Positions 16,790 to 25,351 of a stretch of DNA of 64,000 nt are shown here, piece after piece. The DNA comes from Pyrinomonadaceae bacterium MAG19_C2-C3. Its GTDB lineage: Bacteria; Acidobacteriota; Blastocatellia; Pyrinomonadales; Pyrinomonadaceae. The translations under genes were made by a program, and so were the position numbers. The notes under the pieces are model-generated. The model saw nothing but the letters and a program-made list of their open reading frames with translations, was not told where the DNA came from and made no database searches. The DNA lies in assembly GCA_024330265.1 (NCBI GenBank), contig JANDLT010000003.1:1-64000 (forward strand). The letters are read 5' to 3'. The stretch's first letter is position 1. The number at the start of each line of letters is the position of its first letter.

Positions 16790-18112
16790 GTGTCGCTTCG
16801 TACACTATTCGCCACCCTCTTCGCGCTCCTCGCCCTCGCCATTCTTTTCTACCTCATCACGCGCGCTCCGCAACTCGCTTTGCCCGTCGTCGCCCTCGTC
16901 ACACTCGTCGCACTGTCCGCGCGTTTGTTGCCTTCACGCATAAGTCTCACAGGGAACGAAACCACTCACACAGCATTCGCCACGACGGATGACAACGCTT
17001 CTTCCGCCGGGATTGGCTCAAGTGAGTTGCCCGCGAATGCTCTGCTCGAAGCGACGATGGAGAGTATGCGCGAAGGCGTGTTGGTGGTGGACGCTTCGCT
17101 GCGTATCGTCGCCGCGAATAAGGCGGCAAACGATCTGTTCGCCACGCAAGGCGCACCCCTTGTCGCCAAACGCTTGACGGAGATAACGCGCAACGCCGCG
17201 ATTCATCAAGCTTTTCAAATCGCGCTCGAACGCGGCGAACGCCACGAAGTCAAAGTCGAAACCGGCGGTGCAGACGCACGGGGACGCCGCGCGTTCGATG
17301 TCCGCGTCGCGCCTTTGCGATACAACCCCGATGATGCCGCGACACGCTCCGGTGATAACGCGACGATGCGCGCGGGCGCGGTCGGCATCTTCTTCGACAT
17401 CACACGCCTTGAACGGCTTGAGCGCGTGCGGCAAGAATTTCTCTCGAACGTTTCGCACGAACTTCGCACGCCGCTGACCGCGATTTTAACTTTCGTCGAA
17501 ACCCTTCTGTCGGGGGCGGTGGATGACAGGGAAAACAACCGTCGTTTCTTAAACGTGATTAGCCGTAATGCCGGGCGTATGCACAACTTGATAGACGACA
17601 TCCTTGAGCTTTCCGCGATTGAAGCCGGAACGGTGAGAGTCGAACGAACCCCTGTCCGCCTTCGTCCACTTGTCTCGGAAGTCTTTACCGCTCTCGCCGT
17701 CCCCGCCGAAGAAAGATGTATCGCGCTTCATAACGAAGTCGCAGACAGCGCGACGGTTTATGCCGACGCGCGCCGCCTTGAACAGATGATTACCAACCTC
17801 GCCGACAACGCCATCAAGTTCAACACCAAAGGCGGAACGGTCACGGTTCGTTATGAATTATCAAAGGATGAAACGCGCGACCGCATCATCGTCACAGACT
17901 CCGGCGAAGGCATTTCACCCGAACACATCAACCGGATTTTTGAACGCTTCTACCGCGTTGACCGCGCCCGCTCGCGCGCTCTCGGCGGCACGGGCTTGGG
18001 TCTCGCCATCGTCAAACATCTTGCCCGCGCGCACGGCGGCGAAGCTTCCGTCGCTTCGACTTCCGGCAACGGCGCGATCTTCACCATCGAATTTCCGAAA
18101 GCCGCAACGTGA
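16790..18112 (+). CDS. phoR: Phosphate sensor histidine kinase PhoR
   Basis: Membrane sensor kinase, 440 residues. Two membrane helices lie in the first 48 residues with almost no periplasmic loop, as in PhoR proteins that read the state of Pst/PhoU instead of a ligand. A PAS domain spans about 86-205. The phospho-acceptor is His223 in FLSNVSHELRTPLTAI. The ATP-binding domain shows NLADNAIKFN, DSGEGIS and GGTGLGLAIVKH. GTG 16790 is ten bases after the phoB stop, so the two are cotranscribed. This is the only phoB-phoR gap, and the last gap of the cluster, without a heptamer hairpin. Confidence 0.92.
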   Translation: MSLRTLFATLFALLALAILFYLITRAPQLALPVVALVTLVALSARLLPSRISLTGNETTHTAFATTDDNASSAGIGSSELPANALLEATMESMREGVLVVDASLRIVAANKAANDLFATQGAPLVAKRLTEITRNAAIHQAFQIALERGERHEVKVETGGADARGRRAFDVRVAPLRYNPDDAATRSGDNATMRAGAVGIFFDITRLERLERVRQEFLSNVSHELRTPLTAILTFVETLLSGAVDDRENNRRFLNVISRNAGRMHNLIDDILELSAIEAGTVRVERTPVRLRPLVSEVFTALAVPAEERCIALHNEVADSATVYADARRLEQMITNLADNAIKFNTKGGTVTVRYELSKDETRDRIIVTDSGEGISPEHINRIFERFYRVDRARSRALGGTGLGLAIVKHLARAHGGEASVASTSGNGAIFTIEFPKAAT

Positions 18113-18138
18113 ATTGCGGTTTAAGAAACGACCAAGAC

Positions 18139-18210
18139 TTATCCACGAAACAGAAGCCGGATTTCTTTAGTGTTCTTCCTTTGCGTTGATTCGCGTTGTT
18201 TCGTGGATAA
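18139..18210. repeat. Inverted repeat TTATCCACGAAAC after phoR
   Basis: Perfect 13-bp arms at 18139-18151 and 18198-18210 enclose a 46-base loop with GCGTTGATTCGCGTTG words. It lies 26 bases after the phoR stop and may act as a transcript end. The whole phoR-carD gap (18113-18431, 319 bases) holds this repeat and the carD promoter region; no gene is visible. Confidence 0.7.
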
Positions 18211-18254
18211 AATCCTTATTCGTCTTACATCGAACTCACGGCAAAACATAAACC

Positions 18255-18284
18255 TTGACCCGCTTGGAAAACGCTTGCTATTCT
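18255..18284 (+). promoter_or_regulatory. Candidate sigma-70 promoter of carD
   Basis: TTGACC (18255-18260), an 18-base spacer and TATTCT (18279-18284) resemble -35 and -10 boxes. This would leave a leader of about 140 bases before the carD start. Read by eye only. Confidence 0.35.
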
Positions 18285-18431
18285 TTCGTCAAGAAGTAAG
18301 TTCCCGCCCCCGCGATTGATTAGTCAAACATAATTCGCGCCCGCACATAACCGCTTCGATACCACTGCATGATGGTTTAGCGCACAACTTTTGAGAGTCA
18401 ATATATGTACTGGCTCAAGGAGACAAAGACA

Positions 18432-18971
18432 GTGAGTTTCAAAATCGGTCAACAAGTCGTTTATCCGAATCACGGCATCGGCACTATCGAACAAATCGAA
18501 CAAAAGCAGATTGGTACGGACTCGATTCCGTTCTACACCCTGCGCCTTGCCGCGACGAACACCGTCGTTCTCGTTCCCGTCCGCAACGCCGATGAAGTCG
18601 GGCTTCGTGAACCGATTACTTCCGCCGAATGCGAACTACTGGTGAAAGCACTCGGCGACGATTTCGTCCAACCGCCTTCGGATTGGAAAGACCGCTTCAA
18701 AGAATTCTCCGACAAGATGCGAACCGGCTGCGTTTTTGAAGCTTCGCACGTCCTCAAATTCCTGACCTACATCAGCCACACCAAACCCCTATCCTTCCGC
18801 GAACAACGTATGCTTGAGCGCGCCCGTTATCTCGTCATCTCCGAACTCGCCGCCGTCTGCCACCAAGCCACGTCCCAAGTCGAACCGCGCATTGACCATG
18901 CACTCAACCGCGCCTGTTCCAAACACGACCGCGCCGCGACCCGCGCCGCCGGTGCTACCGTCGTCCATTAA
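18432..18971 (+). CDS. carD: CarD family transcriptional regulator
   Basis: RNA-polymerase-binding regulator of the CarD/CdnL type, which stabilises open promoter complexes at rRNA and other promoters. It shows the N-terminal RNAP-interaction fold (FKIGQQVVYPNHGIGTIEQI) and the helical DNA-binding half with the conserved LSFREQRMLERARYLVISELA. The GTG at 18432 is chosen because AAGGAGA ends nine bases before it and the protein then begins as CarD proteins do; the ATG at 18405 would add nine residues. A tail of about 20 residues, Ala/Arg-rich (DRAATRAAGATVVH), follows the core. Confidence 0.9.
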   Translation: MSFKIGQQVVYPNHGIGTIEQIEQKQIGTDSIPFYTLRLAATNTVVLVPVRNADEVGLREPITSAECELLVKALGDDFVQPPSDWKDRFKEFSDKMRTGCVFEASHVLKFLTYISHTKPLSFREQRMLERARYLVISELAAVCHQATSQVEPRIDHALNRACSKHDRAATRAAGATVVH

Positions 18972-19005
18972 GACGCTTTTCGTTTTCCCTACTTGTGTAA
19001 CCGGC

Positions 19006-20292
19006 TTATGTGATTAGCCCGGTCATGCCGAGCAGTACGAGTAGGTCGCGCTGCAATCCGGTGTGGCGGTTCGTCGCGTCGTACCATTCGTCGAGTGTGT
19101 GCGAATTGCCGCTTGAGCCGCCTGCCCCGATGGTGATGGCGGGTATTCCTTGCGCGATGGCGATGTTGGAATCGGTTGACGAACAATCAAAGCGCGGTGC
19201 GACATCGAAGGCGCGCGTCGCTTCTTCCGCGAGACGCACGAGCATCGTATCGGTTGCGGTCTGCCCTGAAGGGCGGTCGCCGAGAAGTTTGACATCGAAG
19301 GCGAGCGCGGCAGTTCCCGCGCGTCGCGCCGCGTTTTCATCGTCTATGGATTCACGCATCGCGCGCCGAAAGTAAGCGTCGAGACGCATCAGTTCCACGT
19401 CGGATTCCGAGCGTAAATCAACATCCATCACGGCTTCCGAAGCGATGACGTTGACGGAACTGCCGCCTTCGACGCGCCCGACGTTAAACGTCGTCGGCGT
19501 GCGTGCGGGGAGAGGATAGGCGGCGAGACGCGCGATTAAACGTCCCATCGCGTGAACCGGATTCGCCACGCCGAAGTCGCCCCACGAATGACCGCCTGCC
19601 CCCGCGAAGCGCACGCGCCACCGTCTCGAACCCAGTGCGGCGTTCGTGATGCGCTCGATGCCGGGTCCGTCAATGCTGATGAAAGCGTCAACATCTTTCG
19701 CCCATTCACCGTTCGCCAAAAGGTGACGCGCCCCGCGCAAGTTGCCTTCGCCTTCTTCACCGACCGTTCCGGCGAAAAGAATCGAACCCTGTGTTTCGAT
19801 ACGAGCTTCGTTCATCGCTTCGATGAGGGCGACGAGAGCGGCAAGCCCGCACCCGTCATCAGCGATGCCGGGTGCGCGCAAAATTTGGTCATCAACACGA
19901 ACGGTGAAATCCGTGTCTGCGGGGAATACGGTATCGAGATGCGCGCTCACGACCAGCAAAGGCTTGAGCGTGCGCCCGCCCCGCAAACCCACGGCGTTGC
20001 CTTCCGCATCCGTCCGCACGTCCGTCAACTTTAAGCGGTGAAAGCGTTCGCACAGGTAAGCCGCGCGCTTCACCTCACCGAACGGCGGCGAAGGGATGCG
20101 GCAAATCCTGATGTGTTCATCGGTGATGGCGGCGTGGTGCGTCTCAAAAAACGCGAACGCCTTTCGCACCTGCGCCGCGCTCTGCAAGTCGCGTATGAGA
20201 TTCGCAACGTGTGAATTTGAAAGCACGCTTACCACTTTCGGCTTGACCGCTTCGCTTTCTTGAATGATGTCCGAGAAAACAGAGATTACCAT
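19006..20292 (-). CDS. M20-family metallopeptidase
   Basis: Di-zinc exopeptidase of the M20 (peptidase T/DapE-like) family, probably a cytosolic peptidase. Metal ligands and catalytic residues are visible in order: VSAHLDTV (His, Asp), APGIADDGCGL (Asp), GTVGEEGEGNL (catalytic Glu and ligand Glu), FISIDGPG (Asp) and SGNSHTLDEW (last His). The dimerisation domain lies between about residues 235 and 340. Length 428 is normal. There is no signal peptide. It faces carD tail to tail with only 34 bases between stops. The exact substrate is not predictable. Confidence 0.88.
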   Translation of the reverse strand: MVISVFSDIIQESEAVKPKVVSVLSNSHVANLIRDLQSAAQVRKAFAFFETHHAAITDEHIRICRIPSPPFGEVKRAAYLCERFHRLKLTDVRTDAEGNAVGLRGGRTLKPLLVVSAHLDTVFPADTDFTVRVDDQILRAPGIADDGCGLAALVALIEAMNEARIETQGSILFAGTVGEEGEGNLRGARHLLANGEWAKDVDAFISIDGPGIERITNAALGSRRWRVRFAGAGGHSWGDFGVANPVHAMGRLIARLAAYPLPARTPTTFNVGRVEGGSSVNVIASEAVMDVDLRSESDVELMRLDAYFRRAMRESIDDENAARRAGTAALAFDVKLLGDRPSGQTATDTMLVRLAEEATRAFDVAPRFDCSSTDSNIAIAQGIPAITIGAGGSSGNSHTLDEWYDATNRHTGLQRDLLVLLGMTGLIT

Positions 20293-20649
20293 AACCGTCT
20301 TAACGCGACTCGCAACCCGAAGCGTTTCAATGAACCGTGTTTTGCTTCAGCGTGCGTCTCTGATGTAGGCTTGGCAAACTTGATATTTAAGCTCGAAAAA
20401 GCTTTCCTCTACGTCGCTCCGTGTCATCTCCGTATCACTGTGGTTAAAATAAGTTTTAGAAGCGGTCTTATAAGTGTTTCTCTCTCTGCGTAACTCTGCG
20501 TCTTCAACTCTGCGGTACTCTGCGTTTAATAAAGGGTATGAGTGAACGCAGAGTACCGACGCAGAGTTACGCAAAGAGACAGATATTTATGAGATCGGTT
20601 CTGGTCATTTTCGCCAATTCTTATCCAAAGAGGTTTCACCAATCTTTAC
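20293..20649. repeat. Divergent gap with CRCAGAG inverted repeat (20478-20580)
   Basis: The 357-base gap lies between the divergent M20 and thymidine kinase genes. At 20478-20530 there are four CTCTGCG-type units and at 20544-20580 three complementary CGCAGAG units with a 13-base loop. The remaining sequence should carry both promoters but I see no convincing boxes. No gene is visible. Confidence 0.75.
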
Positions 20650-21300
20650 ATGCACGAACTCACCGCACAGGGCAACGACGAACATTTGAGCCGGCAACTT
20701 CTTCATCGCGCGACCAACACCGGATGGATTGAGGTCATCGCCGGTTCGATGTTCTCCGGCAAATCCGAAGAACTCATCCGCCGCCTGCGCCGCGCCAAAA
20801 TCGCGCGCCAGAAAGTTCAGGTCTTCAAACCGCAAATTGATACGCGCTACGCCCTTGACTACATCGTTTCGCATTCCGAGATGCGCCACGAATCCAACGC
20901 CGTCGCATCGTCCGCCGAACTATTGTCACAAGTCGAACCTGACACGGAAGTCATAGGCATTGACGAAGCGCAATTTTTCGATAACGGACTCGTCTCCGTC
21001 GCCAATGAACTTGCGCGGCGCGGGGTGCGCGTCATCATCGCCGGACTCGATCAAGATTTTCGCGGCGTGCCGTTCGACCCCGTGCCGCAACTCTTGAGCA
21101 TCGCCGAATACATCACCAAGACGCACGCCATCTGCGTCCGGTGCGGGCAGCCCGCGAACTATTCGCAACGCATTGTCGAGAGCGAGGAGCGCGTCGCCGT
21201 CGGAGCCTCTGACATGTACGAAGCGCGTTGCCGCCGCTGCTTCGTGCCGCACGCCGACGCGCCGACCGCGCATCTCGTCGAAGCGAGCATTGACTTATAG
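20650..21300 (+). CDS. tdk: Thymidine kinase (type II, zinc-binding)
   Basis: Salvage enzyme that phosphorylates thymidine with ATP. P-loop GSMFSGKSE is at about 32-40, DEAQFF contains the catalytic/Mg acidic residue, and the zinc site is formed by CVRC and CRRC in the C-terminal lasso domain. Length 216 is close to the usual 190-200; the first 24 residues ([20 protein letters not shown]) are an N-terminal extension, so a later start is possible although no good internal ATG exists. No thymidine phosphorylase gene is nearby. Confidence 0.93.
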   Translation: MHELTAQGNDEHLSRQLLHRATNTGWIEVIAGSMFSGKSEELIRRLRRAKIARQKVQVFKPQIDTRYALDYIVSHSEMRHESNAVASSAELLSQVEPDTEVIGIDEAQFFDNGLVSVANELARRGVRVIIAGLDQDFRGVPFDPVPQLLSIAEYITKTHAICVRCGQPANYSQRIVESEERVAVGASDMYEARCRRCFVPHADAPTAHLVEASIDL

Positions 21301-21438
21301 AAACGTGAGCCGCGCGCACGCGAAATCTTTGCCCGTGTGCGCGTGTAATGATATTCTCGCGTTCAAGCCATCAACCCCTATAACTCGAAACCCTTCCCCT
21401 TGAATCGTTATCAAACTATCAGGAGAACTTTGCACATC

Positions 21439-22443
21439 ATGTTTCAACTTAATCTGCCTAAACACATACGCATCATTTCACTTGCCGCCGTCATCGCGTT
21501 GACTTCAAGCGCGTGTCTTTCGGGACAAAACGGAGCGTCCGCCAACTTGAACGGCAACTCGAACCTCGTCGGCAACTCGAACACCAACGGCAACACCAAC
21601 ACGCTTTCCAACGGCAACGGAACTGACATGGGGACTTTGCCCGCCACGAATAATTCCGGCAATGCAGGTAGCAATGTCGGTAATAATGCCGCGATGAATT
21701 CCGGCGGCGGAACTATCAACACGCGCGAACCCGAACGCTATCAAGCGACGCTCGTTTTCTCCGGTCAAGCATCGGGAACGCAACGCTCCGCCAATGCTCC
21801 GACCATCAACGCGCAAGTCGTGCGCGATGGCGTCAACCGCCGTTTCTCAATTCGCGTTCCCGGTTTGAATCAGGAAGTCGTGTTTCTCGACCGTGCCGAA
21901 AATCGTTATCTCATCCTGCCCGACCGCCGCGAATACGCCGTGCTGTCGCCTGAAGCGACCGGCGGCATTCCGATTCAATCCATGATGACGCCCGGACAAA
22001 TCACGGCGTACCTTCAACGTCAACCCGGCTTCGAGCGCGTCGGTGAAGAAACTTACAACGGGCGCACCGTGACGCGCTATCGCTACGCGCGTTCCGGTCA
22101 AACTAACTCCGCCGCCGGACAAGCTCAAGGTGAAGCTTATGTTCTGATTGATAACGAAACCGGCTTGCCTCTGCGCGCCGATTTAGTCGCGCAATCGCAA
22201 GGCAGCGTGCAGGGCATCAGCAGCGCACGCGGCTTAATCGAGATGCGCGACATCAACACCAACATTGATCCTTCACTGCTCGAAATCCCGCAAGGTTACA
22301 GGGAAATCGCGCCCGACCAGATTCGCGGTCAGATTCAACAATTCCTTCAACTCGCCACCGCCGCCGTCGGCTTAATGGGCAACATGAGCGCGCCGCCGCA
22401 AAATACACCCGCGCCAAACGCTCCCGCCGCACCCAGACCGTAA
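21439..22443 (+). CDS. Asn-rich lipoprotein of unknown function
   Basis: Exported lipoprotein of 334 residues. A signal sequence (IISLAAVIALTSSAC) ends in a lipobox Cys. It is followed by a flexible Asn/Gly/Ser-rich linker (about 20-85) with NGNSN-like repeats. The folded part (about 95-300) alternates beta strands (ATLVFSGQA, VVFLDRAENRYLILPDRREY, VTRYRYARSG, EAYVLIDNETGLPLRADL) in a way that recalls LolA/LppX-like lipid-binding folds. Its tail is Pro/Ala-rich. The ATG is set by AGGAGAAC at 21421. It is first of a run of four exported proteins (21.4-24.9 kb). The function is unknown; the LolA resemblance is my impression only. Confidence 0.7.
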   Translation: MFQLNLPKHIRIISLAAVIALTSSACLSGQNGASANLNGNSNLVGNSNTNGNTNTLSNGNGTDMGTLPATNNSGNAGSNVGNNAAMNSGGGTINTREPERYQATLVFSGQASGTQRSANAPTINAQVVRDGVNRRFSIRVPGLNQEVVFLDRAENRYLILPDRREYAVLSPEATGGIPIQSMMTPGQITAYLQRQPGFERVGEETYNGRTVTRYRYARSGQTNSAAGQAQGEAYVLIDNETGLPLRADLVAQSQGSVQGISSARGLIEMRDINTNIDPSLLEIPQGYREIAPDQIRGQIQQFLQLATAAVGLMGNMSAPPQNTPAPNAPAAPRP

Positions 22444-22516
22444 TTAGTGGATAGTGGATAACGGATAGTTGATAGTAAAGAAGATGTTCGGCGGCTTCTT
22501 TACTATCCACTATCCG
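22444..22516. repeat. GTGGATA heptamer hairpin downstream of the Asn-rich lipoprotein gene
   Basis: The left arm begins right after the TAA stop (GTGGATA, GTGGATA, ACGGATA, GTTGATA). The right arm (about 22500-22516) is the short complement. The loop carries an AAAGAAG/CTTCTTT stem. Unlike most others it ends in CCGAGGAGAAAG, which gives the next gene a proper ribosome-binding site. Confidence 0.88.
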
Positions 22517-22530
22517 AGGAGAAAGCCAAT

Positions 22531-23037
22531 ATGAAAAGATTGACCACTTGCCTGATTATCATCCTGCTTTGTGCGGCTACACCTTTCTCGCAGACCAGAC
22601 GCAACACCAGACCTGCTCAGACGAGCATCAAGCACGGATACTATTTCACCGTTGACATGTGCCGCGCCTGTTATTACCCGGAGTGGAGGAAGGATGTCGT
22701 CCGGCTGTTTCAACAGCAAGGTATCGGCGCGACCATTTACGAAGGTGCAATGATGGAGACGGCTAACGAGAGATTCGTTTCTCTGAAGATATTTCCGAAG
22801 CGAGGGATGTGGAGCGATGTCGTGTATGTCGGTCCCTTTGCTTCAGAAGAAGTAGCCGTCGCAGCTCTCGACAAATTTCCTGCTGTTTTAGGAACGGTGC
22901 AAAGAAAGCGGAACAAGATGGGTGGGTCGGCAGATGAAGGGTGGCTGCTCGAAGAAGGCGAGAAGGTGCGGCGAACAAAGGGGAATGATTACAAGTACGG
23001 GTTTTACGAAATCAAAGGATGCAGATTGGTCGCGTAA
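22531..23037 (+). CDS. Small exported protein with SPOR-like region
   Basis: Protein of 168 residues with an N-terminal signal peptide (LTTCLIIILLCAATPFSQ). The mature part contains VYVGPFASEEVAVAALDKF, which resembles the second half of a peptidoglycan-binding SPOR repeat, and two Cys close together (CRACYY) that could form a disulphide. AGGAGAAAG lies about 8 bases before the ATG. The SPOR similarity is weak. Genes on both sides also encode exported proteins of unknown function. Confidence 0.6.
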   Translation: MKRLTTCLIIILLCAATPFSQTRRNTRPAQTSIKHGYYFTVDMCRACYYPEWRKDVVRLFQQQGIGATIYEGAMMETANERFVSLKIFPKRGMWSDVVYVGPFASEEVAVAALDKFPAVLGTVQRKRNKMGGSADEGWLLEEGEKVRRTKGNDYKYGFYEIKGCRLVA

Positions 23038-23081
23038 GTGAGGCGAGGCACTCCGGTCACGCTGATGCGGAGCGTTCTTAA

Positions 23082-23100
23082 ACTATCCACTATCCACTAT
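23082..23100. repeat. Single arm of the GTGGATA heptamer repeat
   Basis: ACTATCCACTATCCACTAT stands alone upstream of the next gene without an opposite arm, so it looks like a half element. It lies 16 bases before the ATG at 23117. Confidence 0.75.
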
Positions 23101-23116
23101 TTTTGAGGACAACAAT

Positions 23117-23974
23117 ATGCGCTTTATCTTGGCACTTCTGCTCGGCTTACTTCTCGGCGCGGGTGCGGTCTATTACTTCTTTGTCGGCGCGCCGCGCATT
23201 GATGCGACGCAATCAACACCCGGCACGCCCGTCCTCGCACCCGATGCGAACGGCGACGCGCCCGGAACCGCCGTCATCGAATTTAACGAAGGTTTTTTCA
23301 ACACGTTGTTGATGACTATCTTTACTGACTTGGGTTCGCCTGTGTTTCAACTCGCGTCCAACAACGAGAACAACATCGAACACACCGCGACGCTGACCGA
23401 TGCCCGCGCGACGAGTGACAATGGCGTGCGCTTCGTGCCGATTCAGATGCCGACTCAGAATGCACCGTGCGTCAACCGCATCGTCCTCAAACAGGAAGGT
23501 AGCGGCGTTCAAACCGGAGTGCGTTTTGCGGACGGGAAAATCACCGCTCCGCTTGCCTTTGAAGGCAGCTACAATCAGTTCGGTCAGTGCCTCAACTTTC
23601 GCGGCGCGGCACAGGCGAACATTGACTTGCGCTTTGACGAAGCGGCGCAAACTCTCTACGGCAACATCAACGTCGAAGCCGTCAATCTCGAAGACGTACA
23701 AGGCTTCAACATCGCGGGCTTGGGTGCTTTGCTCAACGGACCCGTCACGCAGTTTGTCCAGAACGCGATAAACACGCGCGTCAATCCGCTTCGCATTATC
23801 GGCAGCGAACAGATGAATCTCGCCTTGCCCATCGCCGCGACGGGCGGCACGCTTCGCACCCAAGTCAAAGACGTGCGCGCCGACATCACCAACGCCCTTC
23901 GCCTTCACATCACTTACGACTTCACGGGCATCGGCGGACAACAGCCGTCAGTCCCAAGCGCGCCGCCCGCTTAA
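23117..23974 (+). CDS. Membrane-anchored protein of unknown function
   Basis: Protein of 285 residues. One N-terminal helix (FILALLLGLLLGAGAVYYFF) acts as signal anchor. The periplasmic part has a beta-rich pattern (TAVIEFNEGFFNTLL, GKITAPLAFEGSYNQFG, ANIDLRFDEAAQTLYGNINV) and ends in a Pro/Ser tail. The alternation of strands with a long amphipathic helix (LLNGPVTQFVQNAINTRVNP) recalls lipid-tunnel proteins of the AsmA/TULIP kind, but I cannot name a family. FEDNN-type ribosome-binding sequence GAGGAC precedes the ATG. Its neighbours are also exported proteins. Confidence 0.65.
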   Translation: MRFILALLLGLLLGAGAVYYFFVGAPRIDATQSTPGTPVLAPDANGDAPGTAVIEFNEGFFNTLLMTIFTDLGSPVFQLASNNENNIEHTATLTDARATSDNGVRFVPIQMPTQNAPCVNRIVLKQEGSGVQTGVRFADGKITAPLAFEGSYNQFGQCLNFRGAAQANIDLRFDEAAQTLYGNINVEAVNLEDVQGFNIAGLGALLNGPVTQFVQNAINTRVNPLRIIGSEQMNLALPIAATGGTLRTQVKDVRADITNALRLHITYDFTGIGGQQPSVPSAPPA

Positions 23975-24052
23975 TCTTCGTCGGCTTGATTTGGCTCAAC
24001 TGATACTTTGAGCTTGATACATTTCACACGTTCCATGCAGGGAGAATCCAAA

Positions 24053-24898
24053 ATGAACCTCAAACCGAATGCTTATCGTTTCCCCGTCTTTGTGACGCTC
24101 GCATTTCTCGTCATCTTCTCTGCGGCGTGCAATAACGCCAATCAAGAAACGTCGAACCAATCCGTGACGACGACAACCAACAGCGCGAGTGGCGCAAACT
24201 CCGTCGCTCCGGCGGCGAAAGAGGTCGAAAGCCGCAACAATGTTTTGGTGCGTGTCGCCCATCTCGTACCCGGCGCGCCGAACGTGGATTTGTTCGTTGA
24301 CAATGCCAAGATGTTCGACAATACGACGTACAAGCGCGTCTCGCCGTACAAGGAAGTTTCCGAAGGCGAACATAAATACTACTTGCGCCAAGCCGGACAA
24401 AACACCGCCCAATCGCTTGCCGAAGAAGACGAACGTACGAGCGACGCCGGAGCGCACTACACCGTTCTCGCCGTCCCGACATCTGTTGTCGGGCGTCCCG
24501 AACTGAAAATCATCAAAGACGATTACTCAGCACCCGCCAACGGTAAAGCCAAAGTCCGCGTCATCCACGCCGCGCTCGGCACGGGCGATATTGATGTCGT
24601 CGCAAACGGCGTCAGTGAATCGCTGTTCGACGATATAGGCTTTGCTGACGATGAAGAGTACGAAGAAATCAATCCCGTCAACGGCACGCTTGAAGTTCGC
24701 TTGGAAGGCAAAAACATCGCCGTCGCCACGCTGCCCAACACGGTTTTTGAAGCGGGCAAACTCTATACAATCTTCGTCGTCGGTTCGCCCACCGGAGGGG
24801 CGCGCGTCGAAGCCTTCGTCGTCACCGATGAATTCACCGCGCCCAGAACGATGAACGGCAACCCGATGAACACGACTAACTCCAATGTAGTTCCTTAA
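24053..24898 (+). CDS. DUF4397-type lipoprotein
   Basis: Lipoprotein of 281 residues: signal sequence VFVTLAFLVIFSAAC with lipobox Cys, an Asn/Thr/Ser-rich linker (about 26-60), then two DUF4397-like beta domains. The family marks are RVAHLVPGAPNVDLFVDNAK in the first and RVIHAALGTGDIDVVANG in the second. DUF4397 domains are extracytoplasmic and of unknown function. ATG 24053 follows GGGAGAATCC; the longer frame from 24008 is unsupported. Confidence 0.78.
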   Translation: MNLKPNAYRFPVFVTLAFLVIFSAACNNANQETSNQSVTTTTNSASGANSVAPAAKEVESRNNVLVRVAHLVPGAPNVDLFVDNAKMFDNTTYKRVSPYKEVSEGEHKYYLRQAGQNTAQSLAEEDERTSDAGAHYTVLAVPTSVVGRPELKIIKDDYSAPANGKAKVRVIHAALGTGDIDVVANGVSESLFDDIGFADDEEYEEINPVNGTLEVRLEGKNIAVATLPNTVFEAGKLYTIFVVGSPTGGARVEAFVVTDEFTAPRTMNGNPMNTTNSNVVP

Positions 24899-25351
24899 CG
24901 TGAATTCGATGTAGGATTTTTAGCCCCGTCAAGGGCGACATAGTAATAGCCCACGGCGTCAGCCGTGGGAACCGAACGGCACATATTGAGACGGAAGCCC
25001 CGCAAGGGCAATGGCATTAAGTTAAGAAAATAATCGCCCGCACGGCGGGCTATGCCCGCCGTGCGCGGGGACGGCGGGCATAGCCCGCCTCCAAACAACC
25101 TTAACTTAATGCCATTGCCCGCAAGGGGCGACACAAGCTGTGTCGCCCCTTGCGGGGCTTTGATTTCTTTATTCATCTTCCCCACGGCTTGCGCCGTGGG
25201 CTATTACTATGTCGCCTCTACGAGGCTTTGAGGACGGAATACCTTATGTCGAACTCTCATGAAAATAGAGCGCACCTAAATCAATCTGACAGAGGTCGTT
25301 CTATTTTCATTCGTGGTGCTGAGCCCGCGAATCATGGAGACTCACGTTGTT
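24899..25351. repeat. Compound palindromic repeat between the DUF4397 gene and uvrC
   Basis: This 453-base gap between convergent genes is one large nested structure. Outer arms 24935-24958 and 25192-25215 are a perfect 24-bp inverted repeat. Inner arms 25006-25026 and 25100-25120 are a perfect 21-bp inverted repeat. The centre is a 25-bp palindrome (25040-25064, GGCGGGCTATGCCCGCC core), followed by a second copy of that core. A further GCCCCGCAAGG/CCTTGCGGGGC pair surrounds them. No gene is visible. It looks like a composite of several REP-like units inserted into one another. Confidence 0.85.

Noticed and set aside
23213-23941. A 242-codon minus-strand frame
   Set aside because: Shadow of the membrane-anchored protein gene; no start signal and no recognisable pattern.
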